From assembly GCF_920987055.1 (NCBI RefSeq), contig NZ_CAKLBX010000001.1, positions 558,001 to 622,000 of the forward strand: a stretch of DNA of 64,000 nucleotides. The letters run 5' to 3'. The translations under genes were made by a program, and so were the position numbers. The notes under the pieces are model-generated. The model was not told the DNA's origin. It saw only the letters and a program-made list of their open reading frames with translations, and searched no databases. Shown here in pieces: positions 9,343-18,927 of the stretch. This stretch comes from Novosphingobium sp. CECT 9465. GTDB lineage: Bacteria; Pseudomonadota; Alphaproteobacteria; Sphingomonadales; Sphingomonadaceae. Position 1 is the stretch's first letter, and each line of letters opens with the position of its first letter.

Positions 9343-9713
9343 CAGGCGATTATGTCCAGCGCGCAAAGCTTGTTGCCCGAAGGGTCGCGCAGGTAGGCAA
9401 GGTAATAGGGCGAACCCTCGCGCGGTCCCGGTGGGTCTTCGCAAGCGGTGCCGCCAGCGCTCAGGCCTGCCGCGTGCCAGGCGTCCGCCTGTTCGGGGTT
9501 CATGCGAAAACCGATGGTGCCGCCGTTGGCGCCACATGCCGGATCGCCGTTGATCGGCTTCGTCACGATGAACAGCCCGCCGTTGTGCTGATAGATCAGT
9601 CGCCCCTTCGGGTCGGTGATCGCTTCCGGCCCGCCGAATGCCTTGAACGTGGCGTCGTAGAACGTCCTGGCAGCGGCAATATCATCCGCGCCGACCATTA
9701 CATGGCTGAACAC
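9342..9713 (-). CDS. VOC family protein (glyoxalase/dioxygenase fold)
   Basis: Single VOC-fold protein of 123 residues starting FSHVMVGADDIAAARTFYD. The start is taken as the GTG at 9713 because a strong GGGAG lies about 8 nt upstream; longer in-frame extensions have no homology. It is coupled to fghA by a TGATG overlap, so it may act on a glutathione adduct or a small aldehyde, but no substrate can be assigned. Confidence 0.8.
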   Translation of the reverse strand: MFSHVMVGADDIAAARTFYDATFKAFGGPEAITDPKGRLIYQHNGGLFIVTKPINGDPACGANGGTIGFRMNPEQADAWHAAGLSAGGTACEDPPGPREGSPYYLAYLRDPSGNKLCALDIIA

Positions 9714-9948
9714 TTGGGCATTCTCCCGTTGAAAAGTTACGGACCTGGCAGATCTCCGGCTGCGATTTGCTCGGCAAATGCTGTCGCGGTCAAGGTCCGA
9801 TAAGGGGAAACTTTGTTGCGGTTCGGTCATGATGATCGCCAAAGCTGGCAAGAAGGACGATTTGTGCCCGCACCCCAGGCGTTGCATGACGAATTTTCTT
9901 GCGCGGTTTCATCATCATGCTGGAAAGGCCACGTCTGGCGGGTATTCC

Positions 9949-11700
9949 ATGACAATGCGAAACACACTCCTGATCGATCGTCGTCGCTTGCTGCTGGGTG
10001 CGGGTGTGCTGGCCGTGGCGCCGCCATTCCCGGCCTGGGCGCAATCGGGACATGGCGGCCATGGCCGAGGTGCCGGGCCGCTGGCCGGGCGCGATACCGG
10101 GGGAACGCTTTCGGGCGAGACGATCAGGCTGGAGATCGGCGAGGCGCGCTTTGCGGTGGGTGATCGTTCCGCTTCGGCTATCGCGATCAACGGCACGATT
10201 CCTGCTCCGCTGATCCGCCTGCGCGAAGGGCAGAGCGTGAAGATCGCGGTTACGAACCGCCTCAAGGAACAGTCCTCGATCCACTGGCACGGGTTGCTCG
10301 TCCCGTTCCAGATGGACGGGGTGCCGGGCCTGTCGTTTCCCGGCATCGATCCGGGCGAGACGTTCACCTATGAATTCCCGGTCATGCACTCTGGCACATT
10401 CTGGTATCATTCGCATTCCGGCATGCAGGAAGCGGTGGGGCTTTATGGCCCGATCCTGATCGACCCGGCAGAGCCTGACACCACTGTGCCGTTCGACCGC
10501 GAATATGTGCTGGTGCTGGCAGACTGGAGTCCGGTCGATCCGCACACCCAGTTGCAAAAGCTCAAGACCATGGGCGGCTATTACAACTGGCAGCGCCAGA
10601 CGGTCGGCGGGTTGCTCAAGGGCCAGGACCAGAGCCTGAGCAAGCGCATGGCATGGGCGAAGATGCGCATGGACGCGACCGACATTTCGGACGTGACCGG
10701 CGCCACTTATTCGTTCCTGATCAACGGCCACGATACACTGGCCAACTGGACTGCGCTGTTCCGTCCCGGCGAGCGGGTAAAGCTGCGCATCATCAACGCT
10801 TCATCCATGACCAACTTCAACGTGCGCATCCCCGGCCTGCCGATGACAGTCGTGGCCGCCGATGGCTGCAACGTGGCCCCGGTTGAAACCGACGAAGTCC
10901 AGATCGCGATTGCCGAGACCTATGACGTGATCGTCCAGCCCTCCGAGGCGGCGGCGTTCGGGATCATTGCGGAGGCGATTGACCGATCGGGCCTTGTTCG
11001 CGCCACGCTGGCCCCGCAGGTCGGCATGGTCGGCCCCGTCCCGCCCTTGCGCTCACGCCCGATCCTGACCATGCGCGACATGGGTATGGACATGAGCGGC
11101 ATGGACATGAGCGGCATGGAGATGCACGGCATGGCCGGTCACTCGATGCAGATGCGCGACCTTTCGCTGGCGCCGGGGGTGAAGCCGGGACCAGGCGTGG
11201 CGACGATTGCGCCTATGCCGACCGACCGGCTGGCGGACCGGCCCACCGGACTGGAGGACGCAGACCATCGGGTACTGACTTATGCAGACCTGCGTTCGCG
11301 CGAGGCCAATCCTGATTTGCGCCAGCCCGCGCGCCAGATCGACGTCAATCTTACGGCCAACATGGAACGCTATATGTGGTCCATTGATGGCCAGACGATT
11401 TCGGATGGTGCGCAACCGATCCCGTTCCGCAAGGGCGAACGGGTGCGCGTGAACCTGATCAACCACACCATGATGCCCCACCCCATCCACCTGCACGGCC
11501 ATTTCTTCGAACTGGTCACGGGCGAGCCGGGCAACCGTCCGCGCAAGCATACGGTCAACGTGCTGCCGGGCGGGAAGTGCAGCTTCGATCTGACGGCCGA
11601 CGCCGAAGGCGACTGGGCGTTTCATTGCCACATGCTGCTGCACATGCACGCCGGGATGATGCGCGTGGTAACGGTCCGTGCCGAAGGCGATGCGGCATGA
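9949..11700 (+). CDS. copA: Copper resistance multicopper oxidase CopA
   Basis: Periplasmic multicopper oxidase of 583 residues that oxidises Cu(I) and confers copper tolerance. A Tat signal (DRRRLLLGAGV) follows the ATG at 9949. The copper ligand motifs are HWHG, WYHSHSG, HPIHLHGHFFEL and HCHMLLHMHAGMM near the C terminus. A methionine-rich segment (encoded at about 11071-11155, repeating MDMSG) is typical of CopA/PcoA. It overlaps copB by ATGA. The upstream gap (9714-9948) carries no obvious cop operator. Confidence 0.95.
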   Translation: MTMRNTLLIDRRRLLLGAGVLAVAPPFPAWAQSGHGGHGRGAGPLAGRDTGGTLSGETIRLEIGEARFAVGDRSASAIAINGTIPAPLIRLREGQSVKIAVTNRLKEQSSIHWHGLLVPFQMDGVPGLSFPGIDPGETFTYEFPVMHSGTFWYHSHSGMQEAVGLYGPILIDPAEPDTTVPFDREYVLVLADWSPVDPHTQLQKLKTMGGYYNWQRQTVGGLLKGQDQSLSKRMAWAKMRMDATDISDVTGATYSFLINGHDTLANWTALFRPGERVKLRIINASSMTNFNVRIPGLPMTVVAADGCNVAPVETDEVQIAIAETYDVIVQPSEAAAFGIIAEAIDRSGLVRATLAPQVGMVGPVPPLRSRPILTMRDMGMDMSGMDMSGMEMHGMAGHSMQMRDLSLAPGVKPGPGVATIAPMPTDRLADRPTGLEDADHRVLTYADLRSREANPDLRQPARQIDVNLTANMERYMWSIDGQTISDGAQPIPFRKGERVRVNLINHTMMPHPIHLHGHFFELVTGEPGNRPRKHTVNVLPGGKCSFDLTADAEGDWAFHCHMLLHMHAGMMRVVTVRAEGDAA

Positions 11701-12638
11701 AGGCGGTGATGATCGCGGGGGCGATGCTGACCGTTGCCGCTCCGGCCATGGCGCAGCAGGCGCAGGACCCTCATGCCGGGCACGCCATGGGCACGATGCA
11801 GGGCATGGACCATTCCATGCACCAGATGCCCGCCGATGCGGAAGCGACGGCACAGGTCGATCATTCCGGCCATGGCGTGGCACCCGCGACGGCAGACGAG
11901 GTGGGCAATGCCGTGCCGCCGCCCTTGCCCACCGATCATCCCGCCGACGCGTTCTGGGACAAGGCCCGCATGGCGAAAGCGCGGGCAGGTTTTTCGCAGG
12001 AAGGCCGATTCCATGGCGATGCCCTGATCGCTGATCGGCTGGAATACCGCCCGCGCAACGGCAAGGATGGCTATGCCTGGCAAGTCATGGGCTGGCTGGG
12101 CGGTGACATCGACCGCCTCTCCTTCGAAACCGAAGGCGAAGCCGCGTTCGGCGAACCGCTGGAAACGGGCGAAGTGCGCGCCGCATGGCGGCATGCGATC
12201 GATCCGTGGTGGAATTTCGAGCTTGGCGTAAGGCAGGATTTCGATGCAGGGCCGGATCGGACGTATGGCGTCGTCGGGGTGGAGGGTCTCGCTCCCTATT
12301 GGTTCGAAGCGAGCGTCCATGCATTCGTTTCGAACAAGGGCGACGTGCATTTCCGGCTGGAAGCCGAACACGACATCCGCCTGACGCAGCGCCTGATCCT
12401 GCAACCTTCGCTTGAGATCGACGCGGCGGCGCAGGACGTGCCCGAACTCGGTATCGGTGCGGGGCTGGAGAAAATTGAGCTGGGCGCGCGTCTGCGCCAC
12501 GAATTCAGCCGCGAATTCGCTCCGTACCTCGGCCTCCACTGGGAACGGAAGCTGGGCGAAACCGCCCGTCTGGCCCAGGCTGATGGCGAGGCTCCGTCAC
12601 AGCTAAGCGCGGTCATTGGCCTGCGCATGTGGTTTTGA
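11697..12638 (+). CDS. copB: Copper resistance protein CopB
   Basis: Outer-membrane copper resistance protein of 313 residues. A signal peptide (ending APAMA) is followed by a His/Met-rich N-terminal stretch (MQGMDHSMHQMP) and the CopB barrel, ending in the aromatic VIGLRMWF. It is the standard partner of CopA and translationally coupled to it. Confidence 0.93.
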   Translation: MKAVMIAGAMLTVAAPAMAQQAQDPHAGHAMGTMQGMDHSMHQMPADAEATAQVDHSGHGVAPATADEVGNAVPPPLPTDHPADAFWDKARMAKARAGFSQEGRFHGDALIADRLEYRPRNGKDGYAWQVMGWLGGDIDRLSFETEGEAAFGEPLETGEVRAAWRHAIDPWWNFELGVRQDFDAGPDRTYGVVGVEGLAPYWFEASVHAFVSNKGDVHFRLEAEHDIRLTQRLILQPSLEIDAAAQDVPELGIGAGLEKIELGARLRHEFSREFAPYLGLHWERKLGETARLAQADGEAPSQLSAVIGLRMWF

Positions 12639-12756
12639 TCGCGCACCGGATCGTCCCCGCCCCCGCCTTGGCCAGATCGGACGCAGCCGCGATGGATTTG
12701 ATGGGCATCTCCTGCTAGATGTTGCACTGCAACCAAATGAATTGGCAGGTGCGGCA

Positions 12757-13884
12757 GTGTCGAAATCGAGCGATACCAGTGTCTTGCTGTCACAGCACCA
12801 GGCAAAAGTCGGCCGGATCAAGGGGCTTGACGGCATTCGCACTATTGCCGTCTTCCTCGTAATTCTTGCCCATAACTTCTATTTCAAATTCCATGTCGAT
12901 AGTGGCGGAGCTGGCGTTCGCCTGTTTTTCGTGTTGAGCGGATTCCTGATCATCTCGATTCTCAACCGGCGCAGGGTGGTTATCGAAGAGGGCAAGTCCA
13001 CGGTGCGTCGCGAAGTGGTCCACTTCTTCGAGAACCGGGTTTTCCGCATCTGGCCAATCTATTTCGCCACGCTGTTCGTATCGCTCATCACGGTGACCGC
13101 AAGAACAGGCAATCAGGCCGATCCGGCAAGCTGGATGGGCAACGCCCTGTTCATGGGCAACGTCCTCGTCGCTTATGTCTGGCACGAATGGCGGCAGGTC
13201 GGGGTGTTCTGGAGCGTGGGGGTTGAAGAGCAATTCTATCTTTGGGCCGGACTGGCGCTGCTTCTGGCCGGGCAAGGCTGGCACAAGGCAATTTGCTGGG
13301 GCGCACTGGCGCTGGCTGTGATCGTTGCGGTGGCAACGCCGGCGTTTCTGCCCGATCCCGAAGCTGCCCGTTTGTCCATCGATCTGGGATCGTTCACGAA
13401 TTTCGGCCTGATCGCCATGGGCGGGCTTGCCAGCCTTGCCATGCAGAAGAACGCGATCGTTCATTGGGCAACCGTGCCAAGCCTGCTGGTCTATCTGCTT
13501 TGCACGTTCACGGGTTTGCCGTCATGGATGGATGGCAGTGCAGCGTTCTTCCTGCCTGCCGTGCTCGTGATGATCGTCCTTTCGGGCATCGCCCACAATC
13601 AGGACAGCATGCTGGTGAAAGTCCTCGAATTCTGGCCCATCAGCTATCTTGGCCGGATCAGCTACGGAATCTACCTGTTCCATACACTGGTGCGCTTCGC
13701 CATCTTGCCCATGCCAACGTGGTTTGATGATCATGCAACCTTCAAGGCTTTGGCTGAAACATCCTTGTCGATCGGGCTGGCATCGCTCTCATGGCACTAT
13801 TTCGAAAAGCCGATACTCGATTTCCGCGACCGAAGGCGGCAGCGGCAAGCCGACTCCCGCCTTGGCGCGGTTCCGGCGTTCTAG
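12757..13884 (+). CDS. Acyltransferase 3 family membrane protein (OafA/YrhL type)
   Basis: Integral membrane acyltransferase of about 375 residues with around ten hydrophobic helices. It shows IKGLDGIRTIAVFLVILAH near the N terminus (the catalytic-type His of the family), FFVLSGFL, FRIWPIYF and WSVGVEEQFY. The family moves acetyl or other acyl groups to glycans or lipids. The GTG at 12757 is the best start; an ORF extending upstream lacks similarity. It stands alone, so its acceptor is unknown. Confidence 0.85.
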   Translation: MSKSSDTSVLLSQHQAKVGRIKGLDGIRTIAVFLVILAHNFYFKFHVDSGGAGVRLFFVLSGFLIISILNRRRVVIEEGKSTVRREVVHFFENRVFRIWPIYFATLFVSLITVTARTGNQADPASWMGNALFMGNVLVAYVWHEWRQVGVFWSVGVEEQFYLWAGLALLLAGQGWHKAICWGALALAVIVAVATPAFLPDPEAARLSIDLGSFTNFGLIAMGGLASLAMQKNAIVHWATVPSLLVYLLCTFTGLPSWMDGSAAFFLPAVLVMIVLSGIAHNQDSMLVKVLEFWPISYLGRISYGIYLFHTLVRFAILPMPTWFDDHATFKALAETSLSIGLASLSWHYFEKPILDFRDRRRQRQADSRLGAVPAF

Positions 13885-14153
13885 AGCCTGATGACATTAG
13901 ATTGATCCGCCCTGATTGGACTGCAAGGCCCCGTGGCAAGGCGCGGCGCGCAGCAGGGGCTGGTTGCCCCTGCAAGGGCCGCAACGCAGTCCACGGGGCC
14001 TTGCAGTCCAACCCCTTCGGGGCGGGCCGATTTTGCCCTGTGGGAGCGTTGCTCGTCGATCACGATGCTACGGCATCGCTCACTCCTCACGCCTCCCCAC
14101 AAACCAAAATCGACTCCGTCAGGGTGGGTCAATCTAATGTCATCAGGCTCTAG
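13881..14153. mobile_element. MITE-like palindromic element flanked by CTAG
   Basis: About 265 bases with perfect terminal inverted repeats: 13880-13905 and 14129-14154 are exact reverse complements over 26 bases, and partial pairing continues a further 10. The ends are bounded by CTAG at 13881-13884 and 14150-14153, a possible 4-base target duplication as made by IS5-type elements. No transposase fits inside, so this would be a non-autonomous element. It fills the gap between the acyltransferase gene and nusB. Confidence 0.65.
13916..14011. repeat. Nested inverted repeats inside the MITE-like element
   Basis: Inside the element, 13916-13936 and 13991-14011 are perfect reverse complements (21 bases). 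They enclose a second hairpin, GCAGGGGC (13953-13960) and GCCCCTGC (13966-13973), with a 5-base loop. As RNA this would form one long stem and could end transcription in either direction between the flanking genes. Confidence 0.7.
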
Positions 14154-14164
14154 AGCATCCGGCT

Positions 14165-14611
14165 CTAACGCACGTCCTTTGCCACAGCGTCCAGCACACC
14201 GTTGGCAAACTTGGCCTCGCGTTCTTCGAAGAACGCGTGGGCGACATCGACATATTCGGTGATGACGGTGGCAACGGGCACGTCTTTGCGGGCCAGCAGT
14301 TCATAGGACCCAGCGCGCAGGATCTGGAGCATGGTCTTGTCCAGCCGGGCGAGCGACCAGCCTTTGGCAAGCTTGGCCGAAAGCAGCAGATCGATCTCGT
14401 TGCGGCGCGCGTCGACGCCCTTCACCACATCGTCGAAAAAGGCGATGTCGGCCTTGGCGTATTTAACGTCCTCGATCTCCGCACCTAGGCGGTGCATGTG
14501 AAATTCGTCGAGCAGCAGGTGCAGTTCGGGCCGCTCCATGTCGATCTGATACAGCGCCTGCACGGCGGCAAGGCGCGATGCGGCGCGGGCCTGACGGGAC
14601 ATGCCGCTCAT
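14165..14611 (-). CDS. nusB: Transcription antitermination factor NusB
   Basis: All-helical RNA-binding protein of 148 residues that, with NusE, acts in rRNA antitermination. Starts SRQARAASRLAAVQALYQID and ends EREAKFANGVLDAVAKDVR, both typical. It overlaps the end of hisD by ATGA and is the last gene of hisG-hisD-nusB, an arrangement common in alphaproteobacteria. Confidence 0.95.
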   Translation of the reverse strand: MSGMSRQARAASRLAAVQALYQIDMERPELHLLLDEFHMHRLGAEIEDVKYAKADIAFFDDVVKGVDARRNEIDLLLSAKLAKGWSLARLDKTMLQILRAGSYELLARKDVPVATVITEYVDVAHAFFEEREAKFANGVLDAVAKDVR

Positions 14612-15897
14612 ATGCCAAGCCTCAGTTCGATCGATCGCGCGTGGGCGGCAAGGCCTTCTGCATCGGCAAGTGCGATGGCGGCAGGACCGACTGCGGCAAG
14701 GCTCGCGTCAGTGGCGGCAATGAAGCTTGTGCGTTTCATGAAATCCAGAACGGAAAGGCCCGAAGAAAAGCGCGCGCGGCGCCCGGTGGGCAGGACATGG
14801 TTGGGACCGGCGACATAATCGCCGACCGCTTCGGGCGTCATCCGGCCAAGGAAGACCGAACCCGCGTGGCGAATTTTGTCAAACAGCGCTTGCGGATCGT
14901 CAGTAGCGATCTCGACATGTTCGGCGGCCAGAGCGTTGGCCAGGGCAGGCGCTTCGTCCAGTGAATCGACCACGATGATCACGCCATATCCATCCCAGCT
15001 CGCCTTGGCGACCTTGGCTGTGGGCAGAATGGCAATCTCGACGCCGACCATATCGGCCACCTGATCGGCAAAGGCGGCATCGTCGGTTATCAGGATCGAT
15101 TGCGCCACCGGATCATGCTCGGCCTGGCTCAGCAAGTCGGCGGCGATCCACTGCGGATCGTTCCTGCCATCGGCGATCACCAGGATTTCCGATGGCCCAG
15201 CAACCATGTCGATGCCGACAATGCCGAACAACTGGCGCTTGGCCTCTGCCACCCACGCATTGCCGGGGCCGGTGATCACATCGACCGGCTTGATCCGCCT
15301 GGTGCCATAGGCCAGCGCAGCCACAGCCTGCGCCCCGCCCACGCACCACACCTCGTCCGCGCCTGCAAGATGCGCTGCGGCCAGCACCAGCGGATTGGCC
15401 TCACCCTTTGGCGTCGGCGTCACAACCACCAACCGCCCGACGCCTGCCACCTTGGCCGGGATTGCGTTCATCAACAGGGAGGACGGATAAGCCGCGCGGC
15501 CGCCCGGAACATAAAGCCCCGCGCCATCCACCGCACTCCACCGCGCGCCAAGGCGCATGCCCGTGGCGTCGGTATAATCGCGGTCTTCAGGCAACTGCGC
15601 TTCGTGATAGGCGCGAATGCGTTGCGCGGCGAGTTCCAGCGCGGCGCGCAGATCGGGCTTCAGTGCATCGAAGGCTTCGCGACACGCTTCTGGCGATATG
15701 CGCCAGCCATCTTCTGCGGGACTGTGCCCGTCGAACTTCGCGGTGTACTCGGCCAGAGCTTCATCGCCGCGCAGGCGGACGTCCTCGATGATCGTCTGCA
15801 CATCGCGCGCCACGTTGTCGTCGCTCTCGCGCCGATCCTTGACCAGCCGGGCAAAGGCACGGGCAAAATCGGGATCGCTGGATTTCAGGCGCTGCAT
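14608..15897 (-). CDS. hisD: Histidinol dehydrogenase
   Basis: Enzyme of 429 residues catalysing the last two steps of histidine synthesis (L-histidinol to L-histidine, zinc and NAD dependent). Recognisable segments are YVPGGRAAYPSS, DVITGPGNAWVAEAKR, GPSEILVIAD, DLLSQAEHD and GPNHVLPTGRRARFSSGLSV. Normal length. Between hisG and nusB with overlapping ends. Confidence 0.97.
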   Translation of the reverse strand: MQRLKSSDPDFARAFARLVKDRRESDDNVARDVQTIIEDVRLRGDEALAEYTAKFDGHSPAEDGWRISPEACREAFDALKPDLRAALELAAQRIRAYHEAQLPEDRDYTDATGMRLGARWSAVDGAGLYVPGGRAAYPSSLLMNAIPAKVAGVGRLVVVTPTPKGEANPLVLAAAHLAGADEVWCVGGAQAVAALAYGTRRIKPVDVITGPGNAWVAEAKRQLFGIVGIDMVAGPSEILVIADGRNDPQWIAADLLSQAEHDPVAQSILITDDAAFADQVADMVGVEIAILPTAKVAKASWDGYGVIIVVDSLDEAPALANALAAEHVEIATDDPQALFDKIRHAGSVFLGRMTPEAVGDYVAGPNHVLPTGRRARFSSGLSVLDFMKRTSFIAATDASLAAVGPAAIALADAEGLAAHARSIELRLGI

Positions 15898-16568
15898 CAG
15901 GCGGCATCCTTCCGGGCGACCATTTCGCGGAACGCGTCGATCAGCGCGCCCATGCGCGCACTGTCGGTCTTGAGCGCGGCGCGGTTGACGATCAGGCGCG
16001 CCGAAACGGGCATGATCCGGCTCGTTTCAACCAGCCCGTTGTCCTTCAGCGTCCGCCCGGTCGAAACCAGATCGACGATGCGGCTGGCAAGGCCGAGCGA
16101 CGGCGCCAGTTCCATCGCGCCGTTCAGCTTCACGACTTCGGCCTGCACGCCCAGCTTCTCGAAGTGGCGGCGGGTGAGGTTGGGATATTTGGTGGCAACG
16201 CGCGCGTGGCTTTCCCGCGCATTGGCGCCCGATTCGACTGCGGCGACAGGTTCGGCCACCGACAAGCGGCAGTGCCCGATGTCGAGATCGACCGGCGCAT
16301 AAAGATCGGCATAGTCGAATTCGTCGATCACGTCCGAGCCGACGATTCCGGCGTGGGCCGCCCCGTGGGCCACGAATGTCGCCACGTCGAACGCGCGGAC
16401 GCGGATGATCGTCACGTCGGGGCGGTTTGTGGCAAACGACAGCGCGCGCGATGACTTGTCGAAGAAGTCTGCATCGGGCACGATCCCGGCCTTCTCCAGC
16501 AAGGGCAATGCCTCGTCGAGAATGCGGCCCTTCGGAATGGCGAATACGAGCGGTGCGGCGTTGGACAT
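15897..16568 (-). CDS. hisG: ATP phosphoribosyltransferase, short form
   Basis: First enzyme of histidine synthesis, 223 residues, the short HisG type that lacks the C-terminal regulatory domain and normally works with HisZ (not in the window). Motifs: [15 protein letters not shown] at the N terminus, [11 protein letters not shown] and the PRPP loop region [14 protein letters not shown]. First gene of the hisG-hisD-nusB operon. Confidence 0.96.
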   Translation of the reverse strand: MSNAAPLVFAIPKGRILDEALPLLEKAGIVPDADFFDKSSRALSFATNRPDVTIIRVRAFDVATFVAHGAAHAGIVGSDVIDEFDYADLYAPVDLDIGHCRLSVAEPVAAVESGANARESHARVATKYPNLTRRHFEKLGVQAEVVKLNGAMELAPSLGLASRIVDLVSTGRTLKDNGLVETSRIMPVSARLIVNRAALKTDSARMGALIDAFREMVARKDAA

Positions 16569-16648
16569 AACCCGCCGCCCTTATGGCAGCGCGGGGCAAA
16601 GGGCAACCGAATGAACCCGATCACGGCAATCGGGTGCATCGAAAATGT

Positions 16649-17533
16649 TCAGCCCAGAAACCTGTCCAGCGCGGCGTTGACCTTGTCAGGCGCTTCCCAG
16701 GGCACGAAATGGCCGCAATCGGTCACAGGCTCAAGCGTCAGGTTCGTCACCAGCTTTTCCAGGCCTTCAAGGTTGCAGGGCGGCAGCGCCTCATCGTCCA
16801 TCGCCCAGATCACCAGCGTCGGGATCGTCAGCGGCGGCAGCGGAGCGTCGCTGTAGCCATCGGGCAGGGCAAGTGGCGCATCCATCGGCGGGACGTTGAC
16901 CGAACTTGCGCGATACCAGTTAAGCATGGCGAAGGCGGCATCGGGATCGGCCCAATCGCGCAGCAGCGCGGCGCGTTCTTCCTGTTCCATCGCGGTGGCG
17001 CGGTTCCAGCGTATCGCCTTCAGCAGCAGCGCACCAAGGCCGTGCTGGCGCACCAGCGCATCGTTGGCGGGATCGCGAAATGCACGCATGTACTGGCTTG
17101 CCGCGCGCTGCACCGGATCGGTCCACAACAGGCGCGGGAAAATCACCGGGTGCGGGGCATTGAGGATGACCGCCCGCCTTACCCGCGTCCCCTGGCCGAG
17201 CATCGCCACGACCCAGGCCAGCGCGCCGCCCCAATCATGCCCGATCACCGTAAACTGCCCCACGTCCAATGCATCGGCCAGTTGGAACACGTCGCCGATC
17301 AACTTGTCTGTCGTGTAGTTCTCCACCCCTTCAGGCCGGGACGAACCGCAATAGCCGCGCTGATCGGGGGCAATGCAGCGGAACCGATCCGAAAGATGCG
17401 CGATCTGGTGCCGCCATGTGCGATGATTTTCGGGAAAGCCATGCAGGAAGATCAGCGCGGGGGCATCGCGGGGACCGCTGTCCAGCACGTCCAGTTCTAT
17501 CCCGCTGGCAAGTGTGACGCGCGTCAATTCCAT
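16649..17533 (-). CDS. Alpha/beta hydrolase, epoxide hydrolase-like
   Basis: Alpha/beta hydrolase of 294 residues. The oxyanion motif HGFPE and the nucleophile elbow GHDWGG, with Asp in place of Ser, point to the epoxide hydrolase/haloalkane dehalogenase branch; the catalytic His is in DCGHFVPWE. The HGFPE form favours epoxide hydrolase. Last gene of the minus-strand bolA-Nudix-pirin operon, 24 nt after pirin. Confidence 0.82.
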   Translation of the reverse strand: MELTRVTLASGIELDVLDSGPRDAPALIFLHGFPENHRTWRHQIAHLSDRFRCIAPDQRGYCGSSRPEGVENYTTDKLIGDVFQLADALDVGQFTVIGHDWGGALAWVVAMLGQGTRVRRAVILNAPHPVIFPRLLWTDPVQRAASQYMRAFRDPANDALVRQHGLGALLLKAIRWNRATAMEQEERAALLRDWADPDAAFAMLNWYRASSVNVPPMDAPLALPDGYSDAPLPPLTIPTLVIWAMDDEALPPCNLEGLEKLVTNLTLEPVTDCGHFVPWEAPDKVNAALDRFLG

Positions 17534-17557
17534 GCGGTCTCTCCTTGATGCTGCTGA

Positions 17558-18463
17558 TTACGGATAGCTGACGGTGGTGGCAATTTTCGGCAGGGGGATG
17601 AATTCCACTTCATCGCCCGGCACTTTCGGAAAGAGTCCGTCCTGCCAGTCCCGCTTCGCCTGATTGATCCGTTCGCGGCTGGAACTGACGAAGTTCCACC
17701 AGACATGGCGTTTTGTGGCAAAGGCTTCTCCGCCCATGAGCATTACGCGGCCGCCAGTTTCGGATTGCAGTTTCAGCACTGCGCCGGGGGCCAGGACGAC
17801 GAGATCGTAAAGGGTCAGCGGCAGGCCGTCGATGCTGGCTTCACCGCCTACCAGCATGACCGCCCGTTCGTCCGCCTCGGCGTCAATCGGCAAGGCGCCG
17901 CCGGGTGCGAGCAGGAGTTCGGCGTAGATCGTGGCGGCGTGTTGCGTGGTAGGGGCGGTCTTGCCCCACAGCGTCCCCATGATGATGGTGGCGGTGGCGC
18001 AGGCGTCTTCGATCATCGGCAGGCTGGTGATCTGTTCGAAGGCGGGGGCAATTTCCTCGCCGCCGTCAGGCAGGGCAAGCCATGTCTGCATTCCGTAGAG
18101 GTGAGGACCGCGGGGGCGCTCCGTTTCGGGCGAGCGTTCGGAATGAACGATGCCACTCCCGGCGGTCATCAGGTTGACCTGTCCGGGGCGGATCGTGGCA
18201 AACGAGCCGAGGCTGTCACGGTGGTCTATCGCACCATCGAACAGCCATGTGACGGTGGCAAGGTTGATGTGCGGATGAGGGCGCACGTCCATCGCCGTGC
18301 CTGGGGGCAAGTGTGCGGGTCCGAACTGGTCGACGAAGATGAACGGGCCGACCATCGTGCGCTGGCGTGAGGGAATGGCGCGGCGCACCTCGAACGCACC
18401 AAGATCGTGCGCAACCGGAGTGATGGTCTGGATGATCGCATCATTCATATCGGGGTCAGTCAT
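17558..18463 (-). CDS. Pirin family protein
   Basis: Bicupin of 301 residues. The N-terminal cupin carries the metal-binding set typical of pirins (HPHINLATVTWLFDG, GSGIVHSE) and the C-terminal cupin contains MLMGGEAF. Some pirins are quercetinases, others act as redox-sensing cofactors, and this one cannot be placed. Its start overlaps the stop of the Nudix gene (ATGA). Confidence 0.9.
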   Translation of the reverse strand: MTDPDMNDAIIQTITPVAHDLGAFEVRRAIPSRQRTMVGPFIFVDQFGPAHLPPGTAMDVRPHPHINLATVTWLFDGAIDHRDSLGSFATIRPGQVNLMTAGSGIVHSERSPETERPRGPHLYGMQTWLALPDGGEEIAPAFEQITSLPMIEDACATATIIMGTLWGKTAPTTQHAATIYAELLLAPGGALPIDAEADERAVMLVGGEASIDGLPLTLYDLVVLAPGAVLKLQSETGGRVMLMGGEAFATKRHVWWNFVSSSRERINQAKRDWQDGLFPKVPGDEVEFIPLPKIATTVSYP

Positions 18464-18927
18464 GCGTCCGCCTCAAGATCGAGCAGTTCGAGAATGTTTA
18501 CCGGAAAAACAGGCTCATGCCAGTTTGCCAGTTCCGCGCGGGTGAACCAGCGATGTTCGTCGATAAGCGCTTGTTCGATCTCGGTGTGTCCGCGTGTGTC
18601 GGGCGTGAATGATGTGGTCCGTACGCGGTAGAAGCGTTCGTCCGACGTGATCGGTTCGCCCAGCAGAGTGAGGTAATCGTCAGCGCGGCGGGCAACTTCA
18701 GACCCGCAATCGGCTACTGCCAGCCCGGTTTCCTCGAAAAGTTCGCGCACCGCTGCGCTGGCAAAATCTTCGCCCGGATCGCATTCGCCGCCGACGCCGC
18801 ACCAGAACGGGGCTCGATCCTGCGGGGCGAAGCGAAACAGCAGCAGCCGGTCGTGCTCGTCGAGCAGCAGGATGCGCGCCGCCCGGCGGATTCGGCGGCA
18901 CCCCTCGGATACGGGTGCCCTATTCAC
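18460..18927 (-). CDS. Nudix hydrolase
   Basis: Nudix pyrophosphohydrolase of about 155 residues. The Nudix box is complete (GGECDPGEDFASAAVRELFE followed by ETGLA), giving the metal-binding REXXEE. The substrate is unknown. The start is uncertain: GTG at 18927 overlaps the bolA stop by 8 nt, while an ATG at 18957 would overlap it by 38 nt; neither has a clear ribosome site. Confidence 0.85.
   Translation of the reverse strand: MNRAPVSEGCRRIRRAARILLLDEHDRLLLFRFAPQDRAPFWCGVGGECDPGEDFASAAVRELFEETGLAVADCGSEVARRADDYLTLLGEPITSDERFYRVRTTSFTPDTRGHTEIEQALIDEHRWFTRAELANWHEPVFPVNILELLDLEADA

Noticed and set aside
13791..14262. Several 80-120 codon frames around the MITE-like element
   Set aside because: They read through the inverted repeats on both strands and give near-identical translations because of the palindrome, not because of coding.
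16649..17533. Haloalkane dehalogenase
   Set aside because: The Asp nucleophile fits both families, but HGFPE favours epoxide hydrolase and halide-binding residues could not be confirmed.
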